Shown piece by piece: positions 53,727-62,447 of a stretch of DNA of 64,000 nt (positions within the stretch are counted from its first letter, which is position 1; each line of letters opens with the position of its first letter). The notes under the pieces were generated by a model. The model had not been told where the DNA came from and did no database searches. It saw only the letters and a list, made by a program, of their open reading frames with translations. Both the position numbers and the translations under genes were made by a program. The stretch comes from Caproicibacter sp047777415 (GTDB taxonomy: Bacteria; Bacillota; Clostridia; Oscillospirales; Acutalibacteraceae), in contig JBKEEO010000002.1 of assembly GCA_047777415.1 (NCBI GenBank), positions 992,001 through 1,056,000 on the forward strand, written 5' to 3'.

Positions 53727-53960
53727 GTGATAACAGGAAAACAATTTAAAGAAATCAGAGAATACAGAGGTTTGTCCTTGCGTAATGTTGCAAAGTTTTG
53801 CAACGTATCACCGCAATTAATAGGACAAATAGAACAAGGCAAAAAGTGTTTTACAGAAAACAATTATAAACAAATTATTGACGCTTTGAACCTTGCATTT
53901 GTAGCAAAACAAAAAGGCGAATTAGAAAAGCGCACTGATAAATCAACCACAAAAAAATAA
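53727..53960 (+). CDS. Small XRE-type HTH DNA-binding protein
   Basis: 77 residues with a single Cro/C1-type helix-turn-helix: EIREYRGLSLRNVAKFCNVS, then QLIGQIEQGKK. The start is GTG at 53727, just after GAGGTG. It leads the right-hand gene block (to portal). It could regulate either block. There is no divergent partner, so a classic repressor/Cro switch is not seen. The gap to 54101 holds two tiny open frames with decent ribosome sites and no recognisable product. Confidence 0.75.
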   Translation: MITGKQFKEIREYRGLSLRNVAKFCNVSPQLIGQIEQGKKCFTENNYKQIIDALNLAFVAKQKGELEKRTDKSTTKK

Positions 53961-54101
53961 ATGAAAATCAAAAGGAGGAATTAAGCAATGATGTGTTTTA
54001 TGGCACTACAGGTAGGAAGGAGAAGTGATGCTTATTAATAAATCCTATGGGAGATTAAATATCGCTTGAACCAACCATAAACCTCTTGCGAAAACAAGAA
54101 A

Positions 54102-54878
54102 ATGAACCAACAATTAATAAATAAATTTCCAACATGGTATAAAGATATAACTCCAGATAAATATTACATGGTATTGTCAAACGATTATGATAGTTATTAT
54201 TCTTGCAAATTATTGAGAAAACTTTTTGGTATTACCATAGGTGGTTTTTATTCTCTCGATAGCGGATTGTATTTGAATCGTCAACGAACAGAAAATAAAG
54301 AACCTATATTTATAGATTTAAGTGTTACCAAAGGCAAAACGTTCGATAATCACTTTACGTTTATTAAAAATCCAGAATCTATAAATCCAAATGTTATTGA
54401 AAACGTTTATTACCGAAAATATAACGGTAGTACCCTAGCCTTATTGTATTCATTATACAATATTGATTTATCACAAGTTAATGAAGATATATTGACTACA
54501 TTGCTTTGCATTGATGGTTGGTATATCGGCTATTACAACAAAGGCGGTAGGTATAGGGATATAAATATTTATTGGTATAAAATGCTTGATATGGATAAAT
54601 ACCTATTGCCAATATTAGAATCACATAATGCACAATATTTTACTGATTTTATAAAGAAACATAAATTGAAAACAACTATTACAATACAAGGTAATCATTT
54701 ACATTGTAATGCCAAGATTGGACTTCCAAAATATGAATTTGAATTAGCGCAACCAGTGAAAAGGCAAAACATAAATAAATATAAATTGAAATCTATCTAT
54801 TCTGAATCGTCTGATGAAATAATCACAGCGGCAGAATGTTATAAAAATTTCTATTCAATATGTAGAAAGGCGGTATAA
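54102..54878 (+). CDS. Uncharacterised phage protein with a DHH-like N-terminus
   Basis: 258 residues. Near the N-terminus VLSNDYDSYYSCKLL resembles the first acidic motif of DHH-type phosphoesterases/exonucleases, with a later EPIFIDLSVTKGKTFDNHF having Asp and His at a plausible distance. No family is certain. The C-terminal half is rich in Tyr/Ile and may be a second domain. Position just before the primase suggests a role in DNA metabolism. It overlaps nothing and has four bases to the next gene. Confidence 0.45.
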   Translation: MNQQLINKFPTWYKDITPDKYYMVLSNDYDSYYSCKLLRKLFGITIGGFYSLDSGLYLNRQRTENKEPIFIDLSVTKGKTFDNHFTFIKNPESINPNVIENVYYRKYNGSTLALLYSLYNIDLSQVNEDILTTLLCIDGWYIGYYNKGGRYRDINIYWYKMLDMDKYLLPILESHNAQYFTDFIKKHKLKTTITIQGNHLHCNAKIGLPKYEFELAQPVKRQNINKYKLKSIYSESSDEIITAAECYKNFYSICRKAV

Positions 54879-54881
54879 ATT

Positions 54882-55097
54882 ATGAAAGTACAAACGCAAG
54901 AAGAAATAAAAGAATCAATTAGAAAAAGATTTATTATTGTATATAGTTGTCGCAAGATGTTATATCTTAAAGATAACGGATTTAGATATTTGTTTAAATG
55001 CTTTAATGAAGGCTCAAAATGTAACTTTTGGGTATTCGATGCAACACCTGAAATTAGACAAGCATTAGCACAATATAAAAGACCTGACCAACAATAA
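54882..55097 (+). CDS. Small hypothetical protein of the element
   Basis: 71 residues, basic at the start. It has two pairs of interest (YSCRKMLYL and FKCFNEGSKCNFWVF), the latter possibly metal-binding. ATG after GAAAGG. It lies between the DHH-like gene and the primase and is likely co-transcribed. No family recognised. Confidence 0.5.
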   Translation: MKVQTQEEIKESIRKRFIIVYSCRKMLYLKDNGFRYLFKCFNEGSKCNFWVFDATPEIRQALAQYKRPDQQ

Positions 55098-55183
55098 ATA
55101 AAAACACTTTAAATAATAAATACAAACAGGGATACGGTGTAATGCCGTATCCCCTTTTTAGTTATTGTGAGGAGAGAAAAGAA

Positions 55184-57043
55184 ATGACAGTCAAATGTAT
55201 GTATTATAGAAAAGAATTCAAAAACAAACCAAACGGCTATGAAATAGCAGAGATACAAAATAAATTGGATAAAACCCAAATAGAAATAAAAGAATTAGCA
55301 GAAGGATTAAGTCATGGAGCAACATTTAAACCTGCTTTACTCAATGGCAGAAAATCAAGTGACTGGATTAGTCAACAACTATTTGCTTTAGATTTCGACC
55401 ATGATACTACGATACAAGAGCAATTAAACAGATGTCATGAATTAAATATATATCCTTGCTTTGGCTATACGTCATTTAGTCATACGGAGCAGGAACATCA
55501 TTTTAGATTAGTATTTTGTAGCGATAAGGTAATTACTGATATTGAAACAAGAAATAAATTACAGAATATACTGATTTCTCTTTTTGATAAATCAGATAAT
55601 GTTACAAAAGATTGTACACGTATTTTCTTCGGTGGAAGACATCTTATTTGTAATGATTTTGATAAGCGAATTAACGCTAAACAAATTATTGATAAATATT
55701 CTTATATAATTGCACCAACAATAAATAAGAATATTAAGCCTAAATCATGTAAAAAAAAACTAAACTATAATTCTAATAAAGCAATATCAATTAAAAGTAA
55801 TAATACTATGGCATTACATATTGAAGCAATTAAAACTTTAAATGTAGGTGCAATGCGTGCTTTACTGAAAGGTGATACTAATAAAAGAGTATATTCTTTA
55901 TCAGTATCACAATCCAGTTTAAGCACTGATTATACTGACACAAACATTGAATTACATAGTCAACAAGAAGTATATGACTTCATTAATAATATTGATTTAT
56001 CAGAATATTTAGGCGTTGAATATGGAGAAAAGTTTAATTGTATTTTACCAGAACATAAAGATGCTAATCCAAGTGCTTGTATATGGACAACAAAAGATGG
56101 AACACAAGTGTATAAATGTTTTGGTTGTGGCAAATGCAGAACAATAATAGGAATAACAGAGGAATTAGCAGGTTGTAAAAGAAGTGAAGCTATTGAATTT
56201 ATAAAAAGTGTTTATGGTATTACACTTTATGAATCAGATTGGACTAAAAAATGGAAACAGATTCTAATTGATTGTGCTAATTATCTTGATACGAACGAAT
56301 TCAAAAACGAATTTCCAGAATTATCATTCCTGATTAGAACAAGAAAAATTCATATTCAAAAAATGCTATTACACTACACTCAATATGTTAGTGAAGATAT
56401 GAAAGTAAATGATATGCCTATTTTCTTTGGTTCATATAAGAAGCTAATGGATATATGTGGGATTCATAATAAAAATCAATTATCACAGTCATTAACATTA
56501 TTTGCATTGCTTAATATGATTGATAAACTACCTGCTGAATCAATTCCAGAGAAAGAGTTGCACAAAGCAAAGCATATTGCCGCAAAGTACGGATTTAAAA
56601 AATTAACAGGATTTTATAGTTTTAAGGAATACGGTGTTAATTCTTTTAAAGACAGTGAAGAAATTGCAAAAATATTAAAGAAAAATCATATGTCACTGAA
56701 GGGATTATCTCGTGAATACATACTCCGTACTTTTGGAAAAGAACTTGCTGATAAAGTGTATCCTCAATATCAACTTGAAAATAGTAAGGGTACTTCACAG
56801 AAATCAGATAATGCGACAGCAGAAATTATGAACAATATTTGTAACATTATCAATGAAAAGGGATATTGCCTTGAATCAGAGATTAGGGGCAAAGGACAAA
56901 CGCAATTACAATGGAAAAGAAGTATTCAATACATACTTGATAAAGGAAATTTCAATAGAGTAAAAGCAAGTAAGGCAAATAAAAAGAAATACAATATACC
57001 TGATACTGTTAGTTATCAATCGTATGTTATTGTAAATAAATAA
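55184..57043 (+). CDS. AEP-type primase with CHC2-like zinc finger
   Basis: 619 residues. An archaeo-eukaryotic primase-like part covers about 1-190: SQQLFALDFDHDT gives the DxD metal pair, HHFRLVFCSD and CTRIFFGGRH follow. Then, about 275-340, a DnaG-type zinc finger is visible: FNCILPEHKDANPSACIW then YKCFGCGKCRTIIGI. The C-terminal 280 residues are helical, with a winged-helix-like end; no Walker A helicase motif is seen. ATG at 55184 follows GAGGAGAG; an upstream in-frame codon at 55142 is less likely. Provides the priming step for element replication. Confidence 0.7.
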   Translation: MTVKCMYYRKEFKNKPNGYEIAEIQNKLDKTQIEIKELAEGLSHGATFKPALLNGRKSSDWISQQLFALDFDHDTTIQEQLNRCHELNIYPCFGYTSFSHTEQEHHFRLVFCSDKVITDIETRNKLQNILISLFDKSDNVTKDCTRIFFGGRHLICNDFDKRINAKQIIDKYSYIIAPTINKNIKPKSCKKKLNYNSNKAISIKSNNTMALHIEAIKTLNVGAMRALLKGDTNKRVYSLSVSQSSLSTDYTDTNIELHSQQEVYDFINNIDLSEYLGVEYGEKFNCILPEHKDANPSACIWTTKDGTQVYKCFGCGKCRTIIGITEELAGCKRSEAIEFIKSVYGITLYESDWTKKWKQILIDCANYLDTNEFKNEFPELSFLIRTRKIHIQKMLLHYTQYVSEDMKVNDMPIFFGSYKKLMDICGIHNKNQLSQSLTLFALLNMIDKLPAESIPEKELHKAKHIAAKYGFKKLTGFYSFKEYGVNSFKDSEEIAKILKKNHMSLKGLSREYILRTFGKELADKVYPQYQLENSKGTSQKSDNATAEIMNNICNIINEKGYCLESEIRGKGQTQLQWKRSIQYILDKGNFNRVKASKANKKKYNIPDTVSYQSYVIVNK

Positions 57044-57100
57044 ACTAATTAAGAATGTATCAGTGAAGTTGAAATTCAAAATAAGAAAGGAAGTATTATT

Positions 57101-57247
57101 ATGGAAAGTAGAAATAAAAATATTGAAAAAGATATGACTGAAATCGCTAGTAAAATGGAAATGATTCAAAAAAAAATGGAATGGGAAAAAATATGCAGAA
57201 TTGAAGAAAAGTTAGATACAATTCTTAAAAAGTTAGGTGATGAATAA
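57101..57247 (+). CDS. Small coiled-coil protein
   Basis: 48 residues, all charged and helical (IEKDMTEIASKMEMIQKKME, then IEEKLDTILKKLG). Its stop overlaps the ATG of the next gene (TAATG). GAAAGGAAG lies ahead of the ATG. Too short for a standard ORF list. Role unknown; coupling to the terminase small subunit candidate suggests packaging. Confidence 0.6.
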   Translation: MESRNKNIEKDMTEIASKMEMIQKKMEWEKICRIEEKLDTILKKLGDE

Positions 57248-57705
57248 TGGCAAGGAAGAAATCAGACCATTTAGATGGTTTTGCACAAGGTAAGAGTGTA
57301 TCACAAGAAGTAAGTATTTATCAAAAATTAAAGAGTTTGGTTAAAACAGATGCAAAAGTATATTTTATTATGTGGAAATATGCTCCACAACTTTTACCAA
57401 ATCCTAATTTAAAAACATTTGACGATTTAAAAGGTAATTACAAAACCTTTACAAAAGGTATGACAGAACAAAGTTGTAATAATTGGCTTATGGAACAGAA
57501 TGTACAAACGGCAATTAAATGGCTACTAAAACGAGAACATCAAGCTAAATTGATTGAATTATATAATACTTACTACGATAAGGCAAAAGAAGATACTAAT
57601 GCTTTCAAAGCATTTATTGAATTTTCAGATAAATTCTTTGCAGAAGAAAAGGACAGTGAATTGCTGGGAATTCTCAACGGAATCAAAGATGATGAATTAG
57701 AATAG
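57247..57705 (+). CDS. Terminase small subunit candidate
   Basis: 152 residues, mostly helical, directly ahead of the large terminase. The family cannot be named with certainty: it lacks a clear HTH signature, but size, charge pattern and position fit TerS. The N-terminal stretch is basic. ATG overlaps the stop of the 48-residue gene. Confidence 0.55.
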   Translation: MARKKSDHLDGFAQGKSVSQEVSIYQKLKSLVKTDAKVYFIMWKYAPQLLPNPNLKTFDDLKGNYKTFTKGMTEQSCNNWLMEQNVQTAIKWLLKREHQAKLIELYNTYYDKAKEDTNAFKAFIEFSDKFFAEEKDSELLGILNGIKDDELE

Positions 57706-57720
57706 TCATACAAGCGTTAT

Positions 57721-57795
57721 AAGGCTTATAGGGCAGCTTTTAATATTAAGTGGTATAACTTTATACCTCTTTGATAAAAGCGTCTTATAAGCCTT
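57721..57795. repeat. Inverted repeat between terS and terL
   Basis: AAGGCTTATA (57721-57730) and TATAAGCCTT (57786-57795) with an inner stem GGTATA/TATACC. It could be a packaging start site or an RNA control element; position supports the former, which remains inference. Confidence 0.5.
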
Positions 57796-57819
57796 TATTT
57801 AATGTAGAAAGGGGTTAAT

Positions 57820-59358
57820 ATGACAGTACAGGAAAAGTTGAAAAGAATTGTATCTAATCCTATTTTATACATAGAAAAATTCATGAACGTTGTTGATAAA
57901 AATGGTAAATTAGTACCTTTTAAATTAAATCCACAACAAAAAAAACTTTTGGAAGGTTTAGATAAATATAATATTGTACTTAAAAGTCGACAATTAGGTA
58001 TTACAACTTTGTCTTGTGCATATAGTATTTACCTTGCTTCAACCCATACATATACAACTTGCTTATTAATGTCTTATTCAATTGATAGTGCAACAGGTAT
58101 ATTTGAGAAACTAAAACAACTCTACAATGATTTACCAAATGCTTTAAAAGTGCCTTTAATAGCTAATAACAAGAAAGAATTAAAGTTTGAAAATGGAAGT
58201 AGAATTATTGTTGCAACTTGCGGAAATAAAGATGTTGCAAGAGGATTAACAATTTCATTTGCTCATTTATCAGAAGTAGCATTTATGAAAGATACAATAA
58301 AAAAACAATTGCTGGCTATTGAACAGAGTTTAACCCCTAACGGCAAAATAATTCTAGAATCTACCGCTAATGGATTAAATTATTTTAGTGAATTATGGAA
58401 TAAGGCGGAACGTCATGAAAATATGTACAAGCCGTTTTTCTTTAACTGGATTAACGATAAAGTAATGTTTGCTGATGAATATAAGCAATTTTCTGAACGA
58501 TATATCAATTTACATGGTTCATTACCAAAAGATGAAGAATTAAACGATGTTGAAAAAGCGTTAAGGTCACAAGGTGCAACCTTAGAACAAATAGTATGGA
58601 GAAGATTAAAAATTGCAAATAGTAACGAAGAATCATTTGCACAAGAATTTCCTGCTAATCCACTCGAGGCTTTTGTAAGCACAGGCAGTAATATTTTCTC
58701 ACCCAAATTAATTCACAAGAGATTGCAATATATTGATGAAGTCAAGACAATTGATACAAAGCCAGTTGGATTACCAATTAGTTTAATACCATGGCTCGGA
58801 CGTGAATTAACATTATATGATGTACCAAAAAGAGGGCACAAATATTATATTGGTGTCGATACAAGTGAAGGAATGGGACAAGATTATTCTGCAATTCAAG
58901 TATTATCAAGTGACGGAATACAAGTTGCGGAATTTAAAAGCAATAAAATAAAACCATTTCAATTTGCAGAAATAGTAAATGATATTGGAATATATTACAA
59001 TAAAGCATTATTAGTAGTTGAAAAAGCAAGTGCAGGACATACAGTCGTTGATAAATTAAAAAATGATTATAAATACTCAAACATGTATAAATACAAAGAT
59101 TATGACGCACGTGGTAGGACTATAAAAAAGGTAGGTTTTGTAACTAATCCAAAAACGAAACCGATTATGATAAATGATTTTGTAGAATTATTTGAAACTA
59201 ATCAAATAGTTATCAATAGTAAAGATTTATTATCAGAAATGAAGATGTTTCAATTTAAAGATGGCAAAATGAGTGCAGTCATTGGTTACCATGATGACTT
59301 AACAATGAGCTTTGCAATGGCTATTGTTGGTATGAAATCAGGTATAAATTATATTTAA
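57820..59358 (+). CDS. terL: Phage terminase large subunit
   Basis: DNA-packaging motor. N-terminal ATPase: adenine/P-loop region LKSRQLGITTLSC (a variant Walker A with SRQLGITT), Walker B region FAHLSEVAFM. C-terminal RNase H-like nuclease: GVDTSEGMGQDYSAIQVLSS, then VVEKASAGHTVVD and YHDDLTMSFAMAI with the last acidic pair. Length 512. ATG after AAAGGGG. Intact. Confidence 0.9.
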   Translation: MTVQEKLKRIVSNPILYIEKFMNVVDKNGKLVPFKLNPQQKKLLEGLDKYNIVLKSRQLGITTLSCAYSIYLASTHTYTTCLLMSYSIDSATGIFEKLKQLYNDLPNALKVPLIANNKKELKFENGSRIIVATCGNKDVARGLTISFAHLSEVAFMKDTIKKQLLAIEQSLTPNGKIILESTANGLNYFSELWNKAERHENMYKPFFFNWINDKVMFADEYKQFSERYINLHGSLPKDEELNDVEKALRSQGATLEQIVWRRLKIANSNEESFAQEFPANPLEAFVSTGSNIFSPKLIHKRLQYIDEVKTIDTKPVGLPISLIPWLGRELTLYDVPKRGHKYYIGVDTSEGMGQDYSAIQVLSSDGIQVAEFKSNKIKPFQFAEIVNDIGIYYNKALLVVEKASAGHTVVDKLKNDYKYSNMYKYKDYDARGRTIKKVGFVTNPKTKPIMINDFVELFETNQIVINSKDLLSEMKMFQFKDGKMSAVIGYHDDLTMSFAMAIVGMKSGINYI

Positions 59359-59373
59359 AGAAAGGGTGATAAA

Positions 59374-60636
59374 ATGGACACAGATAAAGAATTTTGGTTT
59401 CAAGATGAAGTAAACAAACCAGAACATATAAAACGTATCGCCAATGTTATTGATATAAAACAATATTTATTACGCTTACATAAGGTATTACAGCGTAAGG
59501 ATTTTAAATTCAAAGAAGAAACATATAAAACTGCTAAAATAGTGTTAAACACTTTAAAATCTATTATAAATTTCCACACAAGTTATGTTGTTGGTAATCC
59601 TATAAGCATTACAGGTGAGCAGAAAATTGTAAAGAAATATAATAGTATTTATAAAAAAGGTATGTATACAAAAACAGATTACCAAATTGCAAAGGATTTA
59701 TATACCTATGGTAATGCTTTTGAGTATGTATATTCTGATAATGGAGTGATTAAAAGTAAGGTTATTGCAAATGAAGATGCTTACCCTGTGTATGATGAAC
59801 ATGAAAATTATGTAGCCTTTATTGAGTATTGGGAAGATATTGAAAATGCACATAAAAATTATATTGTTTATACTCCTACTATGGTACAGGTATATCAAGA
59901 CAATACAATGGTAAATGAATATGCTAATTTATCAGGATTACCAATACATTACGCCAGTTTGGATAAATCAGAGTATAATTTCTTTGGGGATAGTGCATTA
60001 AATGACCTTATACCTATTATGAATCAAATAGAGATGCTATTAAGTAAATTAGATGATGCTATTAGTACATTAAGTATGAATCCTCTAGGAGTATCTACGG
60101 GACAAAGGATAACAGAAAGTATTCCTAAAGATATTTGCGGTGCTACCTTAAACCTTGAAGATGGCGGTGATTTTAAATATGTTACTGCACAAATGGATTA
60201 TAATAATATAAAATTACTATTAGATAGTCTTACACAACAGTTATATGCAGTTGCAAGTGTACCTGCAAGTGTAATTGGACAAGGTAACATTGCTAACGTA
60301 TCTGAAATTAGTTTAAAACTATTATTTTCACAAACAGACAATAAAGCAAAACAAATGATTGAGGTACTTAAAGAAGGTATGTATAAGAGGTTTGAATACA
60401 TTCGCAAATTGCTTAAATTACAAAATGTCGTTTTTGATGATGATGTTTTTGATAGCCTTGACATATCTTTTAATGTTAATCGTCCAGTAGATACACAAAG
60501 CATGATGAACGAGTTACAAACTCAATATAATATGGGTGCTATTAGCAAACAAACAATAATTGATAAATCACCTTATACAACAGATACAGCACTTGAAATA
60601 CAGAGAATTAAAAACGAACAAAAAAATTTAAATTGA
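59374..60636 (+). CDS. Phage portal protein (SPP1 gp6-like)
   Basis: 420 residues; forms the ring through which DNA enters the head. Segments FHTSYVVGNPISITGEQK, DLYTYGNAFEYVYSDNG, VYDEHENYVAFIEYW and VPASVIGQGNIANVSEISLK are typical of SPP1-type portals. It starts 15 bases after terL. No protease gene follows. Intact. Confidence 0.88.
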   Translation: MDTDKEFWFQDEVNKPEHIKRIANVIDIKQYLLRLHKVLQRKDFKFKEETYKTAKIVLNTLKSIINFHTSYVVGNPISITGEQKIVKKYNSIYKKGMYTKTDYQIAKDLYTYGNAFEYVYSDNGVIKSKVIANEDAYPVYDEHENYVAFIEYWEDIENAHKNYIVYTPTMVQVYQDNTMVNEYANLSGLPIHYASLDKSEYNFFGDSALNDLIPIMNQIEMLLSKLDDAISTLSMNPLGVSTGQRITESIPKDICGATLNLEDGGDFKYVTAQMDYNNIKLLLDSLTQQLYAVASVPASVIGQGNIANVSEISLKLLFSQTDNKAKQMIEVLKEGMYKRFEYIRKLLKLQNVVFDDDVFDSLDISFNVNRPVDTQSMMNELQTQYNMGAISKQTIIDKSPYTTDTALEIQRIKNEQKNLN

Positions 60637-60668
60637 TATTAACCAATAAAAAGCATGATAAAAATTAG

Positions 60669-60697
60669 TTGACTTGACTTTTGAAAAATGATATAAT
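60669..60697 (+). promoter_or_regulatory. Promoter reading out toward attR
   Basis: TTGACT (60669-60674), 17 bases, TATAAT (60692-60697). In an excised circle it would read across attP into the connector-like gene region. Confidence 0.7.
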
Positions 60698-60714
60698 TAT
60701 TCTGTAAAAAATTA

Positions 60715-60792
60715 ATGAGTCTAGCGTATAAAATAAGGTTTGAGGTACTTGTACTTTTTGAAAAACATAGGCGCAATCAAGGTTTAGAATAA
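60715..60792 (+). CDS. 25-residue open frame next to attR
   Basis: ATG at 60715, directly downstream of the promoter, ends TAA at 60790-60792. The peptide is basic (EKHRRNQ). It may be a leader, a truncated integrase-side gene, or chance. Weak support. Confidence 0.25.
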   Translation: MSLAYKIRFEVLVLFEKHRRNQGLE

Positions 60793-60809
60793 TATTTATT
60801 TTTAATCAA

Positions 60810-60857
60810 ACTGGGGGTCTAGAGGTCGCAAGTTCAAGTCTTGTCACTCGGACCAAA
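60810..60857 (+). other. attR (48-base direct repeat)
   Basis: Identical to 44729-44776. Restores a second copy of the tRNA-Pro 3' half. Confidence 0.9.
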
Positions 60858-60940
60858 GCAAACAGGCAGAATAGACGCGGGGCTTATGAAGTCAAGTGTT
60901 TACGCAGCCTAACGAGGGTTTTGAATTTTTAATTCAAAAC

Positions 60941-62320
60941 GGCTCTATGTCAATAGTTGGGGTAACCCAAAATGGAAACACCGGATGGAGCGGCGTTAAG
61001 CTGCTCCATTTTTCGTTGAATGATGGAACATGTGAAGAATACGATTGCGGAAGCGACGAAAATTACGATAACCGTAGGCATTGCGTTTGAGTACCTTAAT
61101 CTTGTTGTTAACCCCTTCGGTAAAACCATTGGTGTAAGGACAATCAAACGAATTTAGAATACCTTTTGACCAGCGAACCATAGTATTTCCACAAGCAACA
61201 AATTTCAAAAGGCCACTGTTTTGTGCGGCCATAATCCAATGGGATAGCGCTGTCCGTGCAGACACGCTGTCAGAAGATTCAAGGACTTTGAAAAACTGTT
61301 CTTTCAGAGAGTAGGCTGTCAGCAGACGGTTACTGGCATAGAGCATAAGATCGACCTGTTGCTTTTGCTCAGGAGTGAGAAATTGATATCGCTTGTTCAG
61401 CAAGATTCGGGAGCGTTTAAAATGAATTCTTCGGGTTTTGCTGAATTTTTTCTGTTCTTCCTTGCGAACGGCTTCAAAGGCCCAAAATACTTGGCGAATG
61501 TAATGATATTTGTCAATGACATAATTGGAATTTTTAAAATATGTTTGGGCAATACCGGCATATGTACTCCACATATCGCTGACGAAATGCTTCGTTTTAG
61601 AACGGTCAAGCTGGCCGAAATATTCTGTCAGTTTGTGGTTGTATCGAGCAGGAAGAATATCAAGAATTCGGTGACTGACCGGATCGGTCAGAATGCACTG
61701 ATATTTCTCGCCGCTTGTATTGCCTTTAAACTCATCAATCGATACAACTTCAGGTAATTGCTGCGGTTTTCCATAATGGATACAATCGAAAAGACGGATA
61801 ATAGTTGAAACAGATAGATTCACCTCACATGCTACACTGGTAAAAGAACGCACGTCGGAAAGCTTTGAAATGATATATACGGCTAAACGGTTTGTCATGC
61901 GGTGATATCTAGGCAAAAACGAATTATCCTCAAAGAAACGCTTTCCGCAAGAATGGCAGCGATATCGGCGCTTTCGTAGAATCAGGGAGGTATGTTTGCC
62001 AAAAGCGGGAATGTCTTTCACGGTTTGACAACGGTAATCATGAACGTAGCTGGTTTGATGGCCACAACAGGGGCAAACATGCGGCTTTCTCGGTAACTCA
62101 ATAAAAATTTCCGTTTTATCAGGCAATTGCCTCACATTTTTTACGATTACCCCTTTTAATCCAAGCAATTTTTCGATAGAATGAGTACAGAGCATATCGA
62201 TGACCTCCCAAATGGTGGTGTGGTAATCTCCATTTTAAAGTTTTTTCATCGAATATGCTCTACTTTTTTGCTCTTTTTTCGCAGGCCTATTCGTCACACC
62301 CCAACATTTATTATAGAGCC
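60941..62320. mobile_element. ISL3-family element (1380 bp)
   Basis: Inverted ends start GGCTCTAT and share GTTGGGGT. An 8-base target repeat TTCAAAAC flanks it (60933-60940 and 62321-62328). Inserted in the loop side of a palindrome (arms CGAGGGTTTTGAA / TTCAAAACCCTCG), 83 bases from attR. Confidence 0.9.
60996..62195 (-). CDS. ISL3-family transposase
   Basis: 399 residues. N-terminal zinc fingers CPCCGHQTSYVHDYR and RCHSCGKRFFEDN. DDE domain: VVSIDEFKGNTSGEKY, FVSDMWSTY, and TEGVNNKIKVLKRNAYGYRN holding the Glu. No frameshift, so possibly active. ATG at 62195. Confidence 0.93.
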   Translation of the reverse strand: MLCTHSIEKLLGLKGVIVKNVRQLPDKTEIFIELPRKPHVCPCCGHQTSYVHDYRCQTVKDIPAFGKHTSLILRKRRYRCHSCGKRFFEDNSFLPRYHRMTNRLAVYIISKLSDVRSFTSVACEVNLSVSTIIRLFDCIHYGKPQQLPEVVSIDEFKGNTSGEKYQCILTDPVSHRILDILPARYNHKLTEYFGQLDRSKTKHFVSDMWSTYAGIAQTYFKNSNYVIDKYHYIRQVFWAFEAVRKEEQKKFSKTRRIHFKRSRILLNKRYQFLTPEQKQQVDLMLYASNRLLTAYSLKEQFFKVLESSDSVSARTALSHWIMAAQNSGLLKFVACGNTMVRWSKGILNSFDCPYTNGFTEGVNNKIKVLKRNAYGYRNFRRFRNRILHMFHHSTKNGAA

Positions 62321-62346
62321 TTCAAAACCCTCGCCCTTTTATAAAA

Positions 62347-62376
62347 CACCCTGCTTTTAAAAAAGAAAGCAGGGTG
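62347..62376. terminator. Hairpin with A/T flanks
   Basis: Arms CACCCTGCTTT and AAAGCAGGGTG around an A-rich loop. No gene end lies nearby except the membrane gene at 62550 on minus. Confidence 0.5.
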
Positions 62377-62447
62377 AATTCATTTTGGCGAAAATCTGCT
62401 CGGCAAACCATTTCATAAAAACCATATTTTATCGATAACTTCTAAAA

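Larger units (their letters stand above)
44729..60857. mobile_element. AT-rich tRNA-Pro-integrated phage-head element, about 16 kb, no integrase
   Basis: Bounded by the 48-base att repeats. Contains zinc-ribbon proteins, connector- and Ig-domain proteins, a holin-like membrane protein, scaffold, capsid (broken), HTH, a DHH-like protein, primase, small and large terminase and portal. No integrase, tail, endolysin or clear repressor was found in any frame. The core genes use AT-rich codons unlike the host. Two IS elements (IS1182-type and IS256-type) sit inside. Likely a defective prophage or satellite remnant. Confidence 0.85.

Noticed and set aside
60715..60792. N-terminus of a truncated integrase
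   Set aside because: 25 residues without any recombinase motif; cannot be supported.
60896..61090. 64-codon open frame across the ISL3 left end
   Set aside because: It spans the IS junction and overlaps the transposase gene; created by insertion.
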